Of a stretch of DNA of 23,132 nt, positions 7,052-15,074 are shown piece after piece. The stretch comes from an uncultured Vampirovibrio sp. GTDB lineage: Bacteria; Cyanobacteriota; Vampirovibrionia; Gastranaerophilales; Gastranaerophilaceae. The stretch's first letter is position 1. Every line of letters starts with the position of its first letter. The notes under the pieces were generated by a model. The model searched no databases and was not told the DNA's origin. It worked only from the letters and a program-made list of their open reading frames with translations. The DNA lies in assembly GCA_910579975.1 (NCBI GenBank), contig CAJTWU010000027.1:1-23132 (forward strand), in the 5' to 3' direction. The position numbers and the translations under genes are program-made.

Positions 7052-8324
7052 ATTAATTGTTAATCAGATCGTTAATGAGCTTGAAAAGAACGAGAACATT
7101 AAGTCGCTTTATGCGTTGTGGTATGAGCAGAAAGACAAAATCACAAGCAATTATACGAGCGGAAAATTAAAAAGAATTCCTTTGTCTGCAAACAAGGAAT
7201 TCAAAAGCATTCGCAATATGGTAATTAAAGAAGCCTTAAAGCTTGACGAACTTGTTTTGATTTTTGACGATGAATCCACGGGAGAACCGATAGTATTATC
7301 TGCTCCCGAAACAGAACCCGAACCCGATGATGACGAGTTGGATTACAGAGATTATTCGCTTACCTCCTCTGAAAAGTATTGGCAAGCGAAACGATTGCTT
7401 GATAAAAACTCACCAAAATATGATTTTGAGAGAGGTTTTGCATTACTGAAATTGTCTGCATTGGAAGGCAATCAGTATGCACAATACAAGCTCGGCAGGA
7501 TGTTAATTGTAAACGAATTCAGCGAAGAAGATATTGACGAAGGAGTATATTGGTTGGAAAAAGCCTGTGAGCAAGGAAATGAATATTCCGAGCATTATCT
7601 TGGTAAACAGTATCTTGGTAACGGAAAAGTTGACGAAAATTACAAAAGAGCAATACACCTTTTAAGTGAATCAGCAAGTAAAGGTAACAAATATGCAATG
7701 TATTCTCTTGCCTGTCAGTATCTATTTTCAGACAAGTTTAAGGACAAAATCAAGGAAGGTCTTGAACTGCTTGAAGGCTCGTCAGACAAGCATTTTGCCC
7801 CAGCCGAGAAGATGCTTGCGTTTATCATCCTTAAAGGTGAGTTATTGCCAAAGGACGAAAAGCGAGCATACAATCTGCTTTTGCACAGTGTATCTCTCGG
7901 AGATGACAAGGCTGAGTATGCTCTTGCTAAATTACTTTTGAGTAGCGAAGTTATACCAAAAGACGCAGAACGAGCAATAAAACTATTGATTTCTGCAATA
8001 GAAAAGAATAACGAATGGGCAAAGGTTTTGCTTGGAAAAATGCTTTTGTTCGGCATTGACATTTCAAAAGACGAAGAAAAAGGAATTGAACTTTTGCAGT
8101 CCGCAGCAGAACAAGGCAACGAATACGCTGCCGTTATTTTGCAGAACAGAGAGAATTATTTGAAATATTCAGCCACAATGTCAGCTATGAGATTATTCGG
8201 TTATATGGGCAACCTATTCAGCAAAAAGTTCAATACTGATAAATCAAAAACAGGATTCAGGATTGATAAGAAACAGCGCAGACAGATTGAAGAAAAGAAG
8301 ATGGCTCAAGGATTAAAAATATAA
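7017..8324 (+). CDS. 5'-truncated MobP-type relaxase: C-terminal region with Sel1 repeats
   Basis: The frame is open from GTG 7017, but homology seems to start near 7030 (YLKPEVKLIVNQIV). This segment, with LYALWYEQKD and LSANKEFKSIRNMVI, matches the mid/C-terminal part of conjugative relaxases (MobP group) from clostridial elements. About seven Sel1/TPR-like repeats follow (residues about 118-375; GNQYAQYKLGRM, GNEYSEHYLGKQ, GNKYAMYSLACQ and so on). The family tail RIDKKQRRQIEEKKMAQG ends the protein. The N-terminal nicking domain, with its catalytic Tyr and His residues, is absent. No ribosome binding site precedes 7017. It is thus a remnant without nicking activity, although a Sel1-repeat protein could still be made. 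Its base composition is visibly less A/T-rich than the genes on either side. Confidence 0.8.
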   Translation: MYQHGYLKPEVKLIVNQIVNELEKNENIKSLYALWYEQKDKITSNYTSGKLKRIPLSANKEFKSIRNMVIKEALKLDELVLIFDDESTGEPIVLSAPETEPEPDDDELDYRDYSLTSSEKYWQAKRLLDKNSPKYDFERGFALLKLSALEGNQYAQYKLGRMLIVNEFSEEDIDEGVYWLEKACEQGNEYSEHYLGKQYLGNGKVDENYKRAIHLLSESASKGNKYAMYSLACQYLFSDKFKDKIKEGLELLEGSSDKHFAPAEKMLAFIILKGELLPKDEKRAYNLLLHSVSLGDDKAEYALAKLLLSSEVIPKDAERAIKLLISAIEKNNEWAKVLLGKMLLFGIDISKDEEKGIELLQSAAEQGNEYAAVILQNRENYLKYSATMSAMRLFGYMGNLFSKKFNTDKSKTGFRIDKKQRRQIEEKKMAQGLKI

Positions 8325-8359
8325 ATTATGATATGATTGGTAATATAATATATTTTTTA

Positions 8360-8388
8360 TTGACAATTTGATGAATATATGATATTCT
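8360..8388 (+). promoter_or_regulatory. Promoter 1 of the metalloprotease cassette
   Basis: TTGACA (8360-8365), a 17-base spacer and TATTCT (8383-8388) preceded by TGA, giving an extended -10. It points toward the 52-aa gene with a leader of about 160 bases. It is one of two good promoters in the 231-base gap 8325-8555. Confidence 0.65.
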
Positions 8389-8485
8389 AGATATAGATTT
8401 ATTTTATTTCTAAAAAATGTAAAAATATTGTAAAAAATCACAAAAAACAATCTGTTTAAAATACGGATTTTGTATAAAATGCGAA

Positions 8486-8514
8486 TTGACACTATGTTTA
8501 TTTTTTTCTATTAT
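8486..8514 (+). promoter_or_regulatory. Promoter 2 of the metalloprotease cassette
   Basis: TTGACA (8486-8491), an exact 17-base spacer and TATTAT (8509-8514). The leader to the ATG at 8556 would be about 35 bases. With the promoter 126 bases upstream it forms a tandem pair. GAGGAAG at 8543-8549 is the ribosome binding site. Confidence 0.72.
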
Positions 8515-8555
8515 TAGTATTATCACTTATATAGAAATGTTAGAGGAAGTTAAAA

Positions 8556-8714
8556 ATGGCTAGAGATGCTATATTTGAAAAGAAAATAATTGTACTACCT
8601 AAGCATAGTTTTGTCAAGTCTGAATCAAAATTTTATGATAAGTATAGGCACAGCAGTAATTCTTCTTTAGTTAAGGAGCGAACAGTTGCTACACATGGCT
8701 TCAGTTCTAAATAG
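8556..8714 (+). CDS. Unrecognised 52-aa protein opening the cassette
   Basis: ATG at 8556 has GAGGAAG 6-7 bases upstream and a good promoter just before it; the stop TAG is 8712-8714. The product is basic and hydrophilic, starting MARDAIFEKKIIVLPKHSF and ending THGFSSK. It has no membrane segment and no cysteine. The next gene starts 3 bases after the stop and lacks its own strong ribosome binding site, so translation of the membrane protein probably depends on this gene. It could be a small regulator, an antitoxin-like partner or a leader; I do not recognise it. Confidence 0.6.
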   Translation: MARDAIFEKKIIVLPKHSFVKSESKFYDKYRHSSNSSLVKERTVATHGFSSK

Positions 8715-8717
8715 GTT

Positions 8718-9983
8718 ATGGTACATCGTTTTAAACATAAAAACAAAAGTAGCAAATTGATTTATACAAATCATGTTTGCTGCTTTTTTTTGCCTGCACA
8801 TATTTGGTTACTTTGTATATGTGTTTTCCTTGTTGTAGTCTATAATATATTATACTCTTTTGATGTATTAGTTCCATCAATAGATATAATTAATTTTATT
8901 AAAGACAATGTTTTTATTTCTTATATATTACCTTCATTATTACAAGTTGGTCAGTTAGCATCTACAATTATAACATTTCTTGTTAACAAACAAAAAAAAT
9001 CTGATATTGTATTTAAAAAAATGATTAAGGAGATATTGGGTAAAAACATATATAATGGTACGATTTTTATGGTGCTATTTTTGTCAGCAATTTCTATATT
9101 CAATTTTATAGAAATTCTATATTATAATAATAGTATATGCAACACTGATGTTAGTAAAAATTTAGATAAAGCTCAAGATTCTTTTTCTTATATTGTTAGT
9201 TTTATAATTATTTCGGTATTTTTATTTGCAGCAATTATTTTATTCTTTTCTATTATTTTCAATACAGATATTGATTATTATGATAGGTTTAAAAAGTACG
9301 CAAGACACAAGTTTGGAAAGAAAATTCAAAACATTGATACCGAAGAAATTAAGAGAATTGTAAAAATTACTGATTCTTGTGAGTCACAAGCGGATCTAAT
9401 ACAAATATTGGAGTTAATTTACAGAATTATGCTTGAGTATAATTATAGTAATATTGGTAGTATATATAATTCTATGTTATCTGAAACAGTTACAGTAATA
9501 AAAACATTTTCCGGTTCAAATGAAAAAAACAACGGCGAAGATATTGCAAGAAAATTATTTTCAAAATTAGTAAACTTGGACGCCTCTGCTTATAGTAAGC
9601 AGAAGTTTAAAATGCAATTTTTTTTAATAACCTATTTCCTTAAAAATAAGTATCCAGTTTTTGATTGGTGTAATAATTTGAATGATAATACAAAAAATGA
9701 AGTGACAAATATTCTAGTATATACATATATTTATTTAAATGCTATTGATGAAATTGATGATGAATTGACAAAAACATTATATATAATGATAAGAAATCAG
9801 ATTTTTTCATTAAAATATAATAATGATATTTTTAGATCAATAAGCGAAATTTTTTTATATTTCGATGAATTGGGAGATATGGATGATGTTTGTCTAGATT
9901 TTGTCTTGAAATTTGATGATGAGTATTCATTTTTATATTTTGTATGGGAGAATATTTTTTGTAGAAATCTAGAAGGAGAATAA
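8718..9983 (+). CDS. Four-helix membrane protein with cytosolic helical domain, unknown function
   Basis: 421 residues. Four membrane segments are visible (about 24-46, 67-88, 113-135, 156-180), with short loops and a basic N-terminus (RFKHKNKSSK). A cytosolic region of about 240 residues follows, probably all helical, with no motif I know. Leu/Ile/Tyr-rich helices such as ILELIYRIMLEYNYSNIGS suggest a protein-interaction or tetratricopeptide-like fold. The C-terminus is acidic. The gene starts 3 bases after the 52-aa gene and is followed 7 bases later by the 915-aa gene, with AGAAGGAG overlapping its end. This pattern of a membrane anchor encoded beside a large soluble enzyme-like protein is seen in many phage-defence and effector systems, but no known one is recognised. 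Confidence 0.75.
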   Translation: MVHRFKHKNKSSKLIYTNHVCCFFLPAHIWLLCICVFLVVVYNILYSFDVLVPSIDIINFIKDNVFISYILPSLLQVGQLASTIITFLVNKQKKSDIVFKKMIKEILGKNIYNGTIFMVLFLSAISIFNFIEILYYNNSICNTDVSKNLDKAQDSFSYIVSFIIISVFLFAAIILFFSIIFNTDIDYYDRFKKYARHKFGKKIQNIDTEEIKRIVKITDSCESQADLIQILELIYRIMLEYNYSNIGSIYNSMLSETVTVIKTFSGSNEKNNGEDIARKLFSKLVNLDASAYSKQKFKMQFFLITYFLKNKYPVFDWCNNLNDNTKNEVTNILVYTYIYLNAIDEIDDELTKTLYIMIRNQIFSLKYNNDIFRSISEIFLYFDELGDMDDVCLDFVLKFDDEYSFLYFVWENIFCRNLEGE

Positions 9984-9990
9984 TAGTTTT

Positions 9991-12738
9991 ATGTTGATAG
10001 ATACTAGGATGATAAAACTTGGAAAACTTTTTGTTCCAAAGACCAAAAGTTTTTCAGAATACAATACAGATGCTAAAGGTGTTAATAATTTTGTTTCATC
10101 AGGATATTTCAATTATATCTCAGTAATAGATGTAAATGATAAAGATTTTTATTCAACTTCTCTTATAAATATTCAAAATAAATGCACTGGTGAGATTTCG
10201 ATTCCTAATTCTGATGAATGTTCATATCAATATGTAAAAGTTTTTACAAATATAAAAAATCAGGAAATAGATTCTTCATTCCTTAATTATGATTTAGATA
10301 CTATTAGTGATTTTTGGTCTTTAGATAGCTTGATTATGTTTGTAACAATGATTCATATCGGAGAAAATCATATTAATGATGTGGTAGATTTTATTAAAAA
10401 TAAATTGAGTTCTATTGAAGATCAATATTTACTTTATTTAACATTTGATTATAGTGATATAATTATTTTTGCAAAAAGTGATAAGATTTCTGAATACATT
10501 AATTTGATTTATTCGTTGAATTTTGATGATAGTCAAAAATTATTAGTTGAAGACTCCTATACAATTTATGGATATGAAGCTAACAAATATAAAAAACTAT
10601 TTGAGAATAATAAAGAAAAAGTATTTACTGAAACTGACTTAAAACAGTACTGTAAAAATGAGGAGACAATTTCCATCAGTATAAATTTAGGATTAGAAAC
10701 AAGTAATTATTTAATTGATTTGAAAAATGCTATATGCATTAATGATAAAATAAAATTCAGTGGTATGTACGGTCGACATGATGTTTCCATCGTAAACCAA
10801 GAAGCAGATACTGAATGGTTGCTATTTACACTAATGAAAATTGATTATTATTCAACGAAGAGTAATGATAAAGAGGCTAATGGAATAATATTATATGAGA
10901 CATATTTGAGATCCGAACTATCTGATGATGATTTTTCTGACAACATTACATGCCAACCTCCCAATAAAGATGATTTTTATGAAAAAATAAAAAAATTGAT
11001 TGATGATAAATTCAATGAAGTTCATAGTGAATTAAAAAATGATCCAAGTGAATTTGATAAATACATTATTCCTATTCATGAAATAAAAAATTCAACATTA
11101 AGTGTAATAAAAAATAATTTTGCTGAAGAATTTATTCTATCAATGTTAGAATCTTATTTTGTTTTTTTAAATAAGCTTGTACAGATGTTAAAACCAGGTT
11201 ACGATTTCAAAGGCAAAGATAAGAATGAAACTATTGAGGAATACACAAATGAATACTTTAAGGCTCTTAATTGTTTAGTTAGTACAGTTATGCATACAGA
11301 TAGACAGTTTATACAAGCAACTGCATTTAATGCTGTGTTTTATGATGTTCCTCCTAAAATTGTTGCATACTATACTGCTCTTATTAATAGGTTTAAAAGA
11401 TTAATGATTGATTCGGATAAAGGCGATTATGTTTTTATATTTACACCAAATTTTCAGACGGGTATAACGCTTCTACCTTTATTAAACTTTGAGGATCCTC
11501 CAGTTGATAGGCTTTTCATTATATCTATTGAAGAGAAAGCAATGTATGATGTTGAATCTGTTTTTCGACGTTTAGCACACGAAACTGCCCATTGTGCTAG
11601 TAATGATTCTAGATTAAGAGACGAAAGGCAAAAAAAATTGGTCTCTGCTTTTCTGTATAATATATTATATTATTCAGTTCCTGATTATGTTGATTTTAAT
11701 GATGAAACATATACATTGATAAATCAATTAACGGATGAATTTTATTCAAGTGGTTATTTATCAATTAATGAATATAATTATTCATGTCAATTTGATGATT
11801 TAATTAACAAGTTATTAATGCTTTTTGTTAATTTATATAGCGAAAAAGATCAATCGCTTACAGGAAAAACTCAGAGATTAATTTTTAATAAAGTACAGGA
11901 ACATATTTCTAATACTTTGAAAAATGATGAAAATCTTGTAAAAAAAATCATTAGCAATAAAGTTAAAATCAGCAATAAAAATGGTTTTAGAGATGGTGAA
12001 AAAGACAAAAATTATGACCTACATTTAGATATTATAGCTAAGTATCTTACTATAACTTTCTTTAAAAAAGTTTCTGAAAGATTTACAGATTTCGAGCAAA
12101 AAGAAGCAGCGTATGAAGATATATCTTCATATATTGATATCTTTAAAGAATCATATTCTGATTTACAGTCAATTATAATATTGAATTTATCATTTAAAGA
12201 TTATTTAAACTCTTTTCTCGAAATTGAAGGTTTAAATGTTAATCTTATAGAGGAAAGATTTGTTGATTTGGTAAGAATTACTATAATTTCTAAGCTTATG
12301 TTTGATACAGGGGTCTGGACAGATTTTAATTCGTGCAGTGGCGATTTAACAAGATTAAAAGATATAATTATTAGTTCCATGTTTACAATATCGTATGTTT
12401 CAAACGATGAAGAAACTTCCGATATATTATTTGATATTAATAAATTACTGGAGAAAGGTGATTTGTTGCCTTGTAATGATAACAGCATTGAAGCAGAATA
12501 TGAAACAAAACAAGTATTAATAAATCAATTATTTCCTATTTGGTGTATGTATAACTATCTAGCAAAATGTATGAAACATTTAGTAACAAGATATAAAAAG
12601 AAACATAATTTAGATGAAATAAAGGAAATTCGAAATCAATTCATACTTTTTAAGAAGTTCAATGATATTTCTTTAATAATTAAAGAAATGAATAAAGCAT
12701 TATTTAATTACAAAAAATATTTGTTGGAAAATTTATGA
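9991..12738 (+). CDS. Large protein with gluzincin-like zinc metalloprotease motif
   Basis: 915 residues, without signal peptide or membrane helix. FRRLAHETAHCASNDS carries HExxH at 530-534. KESYSDL at 719-725 supplies ExxxD (E720, D724), the second half of the gluzincin zinc site as in thermolysin (HExxH...ExxxD). The 186-residue gap is longer than usual, and most of it is helical. The N-terminal 350 residues are a separate strand-rich region (ISVIDVNDKDFYSTSLI, YLLYLTFDYSDIIIFAK). The last 100 residues are helical and basic. AGAAGGAG precedes the ATG. The stop is followed directly by a strong terminator. It is likely to be a cytosolic peptidase working with the membrane protein encoded just upstream. 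Catalytic activity is inferred from motifs; family membership is not recognised. Confidence 0.78.
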   Translation: MLIDTRMIKLGKLFVPKTKSFSEYNTDAKGVNNFVSSGYFNYISVIDVNDKDFYSTSLINIQNKCTGEISIPNSDECSYQYVKVFTNIKNQEIDSSFLNYDLDTISDFWSLDSLIMFVTMIHIGENHINDVVDFIKNKLSSIEDQYLLYLTFDYSDIIIFAKSDKISEYINLIYSLNFDDSQKLLVEDSYTIYGYEANKYKKLFENNKEKVFTETDLKQYCKNEETISISINLGLETSNYLIDLKNAICINDKIKFSGMYGRHDVSIVNQEADTEWLLFTLMKIDYYSTKSNDKEANGIILYETYLRSELSDDDFSDNITCQPPNKDDFYEKIKKLIDDKFNEVHSELKNDPSEFDKYIIPIHEIKNSTLSVIKNNFAEEFILSMLESYFVFLNKLVQMLKPGYDFKGKDKNETIEEYTNEYFKALNCLVSTVMHTDRQFIQATAFNAVFYDVPPKIVAYYTALINRFKRLMIDSDKGDYVFIFTPNFQTGITLLPLLNFEDPPVDRLFIISIEEKAMYDVESVFRRLAHETAHCASNDSRLRDERQKKLVSAFLYNILYYSVPDYVDFNDETYTLINQLTDEFYSSGYLSINEYNYSCQFDDLINKLLMLFVNLYSEKDQSLTGKTQRLIFNKVQEHISNTLKNDENLVKKIISNKVKISNKNGFRDGEKDKNYDLHLDIIAKYLTITFFKKVSERFTDFEQKEAAYEDISSYIDIFKESYSDLQSIIILNLSFKDYLNSFLEIEGLNVNLIEERFVDLVRITIISKLMFDTGVWTDFNSCSGDLTRLKDIIISSMFTISYVSNDEETSDILFDINKLLEKGDLLPCNDNSIEAEYETKQVLINQLFPIWCMYNYLAKCMKHLVTRYKKKHNLDEIKEIRNQFILFKKFNDISLIIKEMNKALFNYKKYLLENL

Positions 12739-12740
12739 TG

Positions 12741-12773
12741 AAAAGAGAAACGTTAAAACGTTTCTCTTTTTAT
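12741..12773 (+). terminator. Intrinsic terminator ending the cassette
   Basis: Arms 12741-12754 and 12757-12770 are perfectly complementary over 14 bases (GAGAAACGTT with AACGTTTCTC at the core) around a minimal loop. The stem is followed by T-rich sequence. It starts 2 bases after the stop codon of the 915-aa gene and closes the cassette that begins with the promoters at 8360 and 8486. Confidence 0.9.
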
Positions 12774-12788
12774 TTTGGGGTGAAAATA

Positions 12789-13124
12789 TTGTATAAAATG
12801 GTAAATATATATCATTCATATAGCAAAAACATTTATTTCGTTTTTGGTCATGAAAAAATTAGGCTAAGAGTTTTTTTAAAAAAAGATTTTAAAGAAGTCA
12901 AAAAAACAATGATAAAAGAGCCTGAGATTCTTGGTTATATAACAATTGAAGAAAAACAGTCAACACAAGCAAAAATAATTTTAAATAAGAATAAAAAATA
13001 TTCTTTATATAAAATGCCACATAAATCAATTATCTGTTATGCATATGTAGGGAATAACAGTTATGTAGGGCTGTGTAGTTCTTCTTGGTTTTCAAAACTG
13101 ACAAAAATTTTTATCGTATTATAA
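12789..13124 (+). CDS. Unrecognised small basic protein between terminator and TOPRIM gene
   Basis: The frame is open from ATG 12735, but that start lies inside the terminator stem. GGGGTG at 12777-12782 followed by TTG 12789 (or ATG 12798) is a more credible start. The product is about 111 residues, Lys-rich, with strand-like segments (IYFVFGHEKIRLRVFL, ILGYITIEEKQ, KSIICYAYVGNNSYVGLCSSSW). No known motif or signal peptide was seen. A frame this long in such A/T-rich sequence is unlikely by chance, but the gene has no clear promoter and could be a degraded remnant. It lies 13 bases before the TOPRIM gene. Confidence 0.45.
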   Translation: MYKMVNIYHSYSKNIYFVFGHEKIRLRVFLKKDFKEVKKTMIKEPEILGYITIEEKQSTQAKIILNKNKKYSLYKMPHKSIICYAYVGNNSYVGLCSSSWFSKLTKIFIVL

Positions 13125-13137
13125 AATAGTAGAAGAA

Positions 13138-14568
13138 GGTGATACTATAAGAAAACAATATCAAACAGAATATATACAGTTCACAGATGAACAGAAGCAA
13201 AGAGCAGCCAATACAGACTTGGCTGCTTTTTTACTTTCTCAAGGTGAGAATTTGAAACGATGTGGTTCTGAAATGTTATGGGAAGCTGGCGGCAGAGTAA
13301 CAATCCGAGATAACATTTGGTACAGTCAGTATGAACAGAAAGGCGGTAATGCCGTTCAGTTTGTTGAGAAGTATTATAACAAAAGCTATCAGGATGCTGT
13401 GCAAATGCTGCTTGACGAACACATAGAACCTATAAGCGTTGATATACAGAAAAAGCAAAAAGAAGAAAAGAAACCTTTTGAACTCCCTGCTCCAAATAAA
13501 AGTATGAAACAGATATTTGCATATCTGCTTAAAGCAAGATTTCTTGACAGAGATGTTGTTAAATACTTTGTTGATAAAAGATTAATTTATGAAAGTGCAA
13601 AGTATCATAATTGTGTTTTTGTTGGTATTGATAAGAACGGCAGGGCTCGTCATGCTCACAAAAGAGGAACATATACGCTCGGTGACTCCTTTAAAGGAAA
13701 TGTGGATAGTTGCGAAGCCGAGTACAGTTTCCATCACACAGGAACAAGCAATGTACTGTATGTTTTTGAGGCTCCGATAGATATGCTTTCGTATATATCC
13801 TTGCACAAAGATAACTGGCAGCATCACTCCTATGTTTCTTTGTGTTCTGTTTCAGACCGTGCCGTTATTCAAATGCTGAAGGATAATCCAAATCTCAATA
13901 AAATATATTTATGTCTTGATAATGACAGAGAAGGAATAGATTCCGATTATAGAATAAGACACAATCTTAATCAAATCGGATATAACGATGTTGCATTTAT
14001 CAGACCGAAATACAAGGATTGGAATGAGATTCTCAAGGCGAAAAAAGGTATAGAACCTTTACCTGCTGTTCCTCATACTACAATGAATAAAATGTGTGAA
14101 TTGATAAGGGCAACTATTCCTATTGTCATGGATAATAAAACATTGCTTCATCCGTTTAAGACTTTGTGTTCTGATTATAAAGAATTAATGGAATCGGGTT
14201 CCTATGAACTTATGATGCAGAACGCAAAACAACTTGCCGTTGATACAATCCGTATGGCTGACAGTTTGATAAACTGCGATGAAAAAGAATTGCAATTGAA
14301 TATTTTTGAACATTATTTACCGCACAAGGATAAGGAATGTTTTGAAAACAAAATCAAGAATATCCAAAGGGATATGTATGAGGTTGAAAGACTGTTTGGA
14401 AACAATCAGACAAGAATTAACGATATTCTGAAACAGGATGTTGAAGCCTTATACAAATTAGCCTGTGACAGTCTAAGGATTGCATCGCATATTGAATTGG
14501 AACAGATAACAAATTTTACAGAAGAACAAGAAGGGAGTGATGCAGTATGGGCAATCCAACAGGCTTAA
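13138..14568 (+). CDS. DUF3991/TOPRIM-domain conjugation protein
   Basis: About 476 residues from GTG 13138. Family members begin with the FTDEQKQRAANTDLAAFLLSQGE segment, so the true start must precede the in-frame TTG at 13219. AAGAAGGTGAT is the natural ribosome binding site, but the codon where ATG is expected (13147) is ATA. The N-terminal region resembles a CHC2 primase fold (WYSQYEQKGGNAVQFV) without zinc cysteines. DUF3991 follows, then a TOPRIM domain with the Glu in YVFEAPIDML (near 211) and the DxD in CLDNDREG (261, 263). Such proteins lie beside relaxase and coupling-protein genes in Tn1549-like elements and probably act in DNA processing during transfer. The stop overlaps the next gene by 22 bases. 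Confidence 0.88.
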   Translation, partial: GDTIRKQYQTEYIQFTDEQKQRAANTDLAAFLLSQGENLKRCGSEMLWEAGGRVTIRDNIWYSQYEQKGGNAVQFVEKYYNKSYQDAVQMLLDEHIEPISVDIQKKQKEEKKPFELPAPNKSMKQIFAYLLKARFLDRDVVKYFVDKRLIYESAKYHNCVFVGIDKNGRARHAHKRGTYTLGDSFKGNVDSCEAEYSFHHTGTSNVLYVFEAPIDMLSYISLHKDNWQHHSYVSLCSVSDRAVIQMLKDNPNLNKIYLCLDNDREGIDSDYRIRHNLNQIGYNDVAFIRPKYKDWNEILKAKKGIEPLPAVPHTTMNKMCELIRATIPIVMDNKTLLHPFKTLCSDYKELMESGSYELMMQNAKQLAVDTIRMADSLINCDEKELQLNIFEHYLPHKDKECFENKIKNIQRDMYEVERLFGNNQTRINDILKQDVEALYKLACDSLRIASHIELEQITNFTEEQEGSDAVWAIQQA

Positions 14569-14933
14569 TAGTCTCTGCCGTTACAATGTTTACCGTACTC
14601 GGCTTAATATCCTTGCTTGCACACATTTATAATCTGAATAATATTAAATCAAAAACAGTCGGTGACGGACAGCATGGAACAGCCCGATTTGCTCCGAAAG
14701 AAGAAATCAGGAAAACATATAAACACGTTCCGTATGAACCTGAAAAATGGAGAATTCAGGCAAAGAATGGTGAAACACCTACAATGCCGAATGGCGAGCC
14801 TTTACCTCAGGGAATTGTTGTTGGATGCAAAGGTAAAGCAACTACAACTGCACTTGTTGACGATCAGGATGTACACGCATTAATGATTGGTGCAGCAGGC
14901 GTAGGTAAAACAGCATTGCTGGTAATGCAGTAA
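14547..14933 (+). pseudogene. VirD4/TcpA-type coupling protein, N-terminal fragment
   Basis: 128 residues, starting inside the TOPRIM gene with GGGAG about 10 bases upstream. One membrane helix (about 5-28) is followed by TVGDGQHGTARFAPKEEIRKTY and, near the end, HALMIGAAGVGKTA, the Walker A of the conjugative coupling ATPase. In the family, several hundred residues follow, including Walker B. Here homology stops within a few codons of Walker A and the frame ends at TAA 14931-14933. The matching C-terminal part resumes at about 15075, after an intron remnant. The protein would be a non-functional stub. Confidence 0.85.
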
Positions 14934-15070
14934 TTTAAGTTTCTAAAGTTTTGAAGTTTATACTAATCTAATGAAACATATTGTCGATGGGGCGCCGTGT
15001 GAGCTCGAAAGTCTCATGCACGGTGCTAAGCGGGGGAAAATCCGGAGATAACTTCAAAGGATTACCTATC
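14934..15070 (+). mobile_element. 3' end of a group II intron (domains V-VI), remainder deleted
   Basis: GCGCCGTG (14992-14999) pairs with CACGGTGC (15019-15026) around an inner TGAG/CTCA stem and a GAAA tetraloop. This is the shape and spacing of group II intron domain V, here with a CGC-type catalytic triad. The following GGGGGAAAATCCGGAGATAA and GGATTACCTATC read like domain VI and the usual 3' end of bacterial group II introns. No 5' GUGYG end, no domain I and no reverse transcriptase are present, so only the last 130 bases or so survive. The exact 3' splice point is not certain (about 15069-15070). Confidence 0.8.
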
Positions 15071-15074
15071 GCAA

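Noticed and set aside
12735..12788. ATG 12735 as start of the small basic protein
   Set aside because: It lies inside the terminator stem and overlaps the stop of the 915-aa gene; a start after GGGGTG (12777-12782) is more likely.
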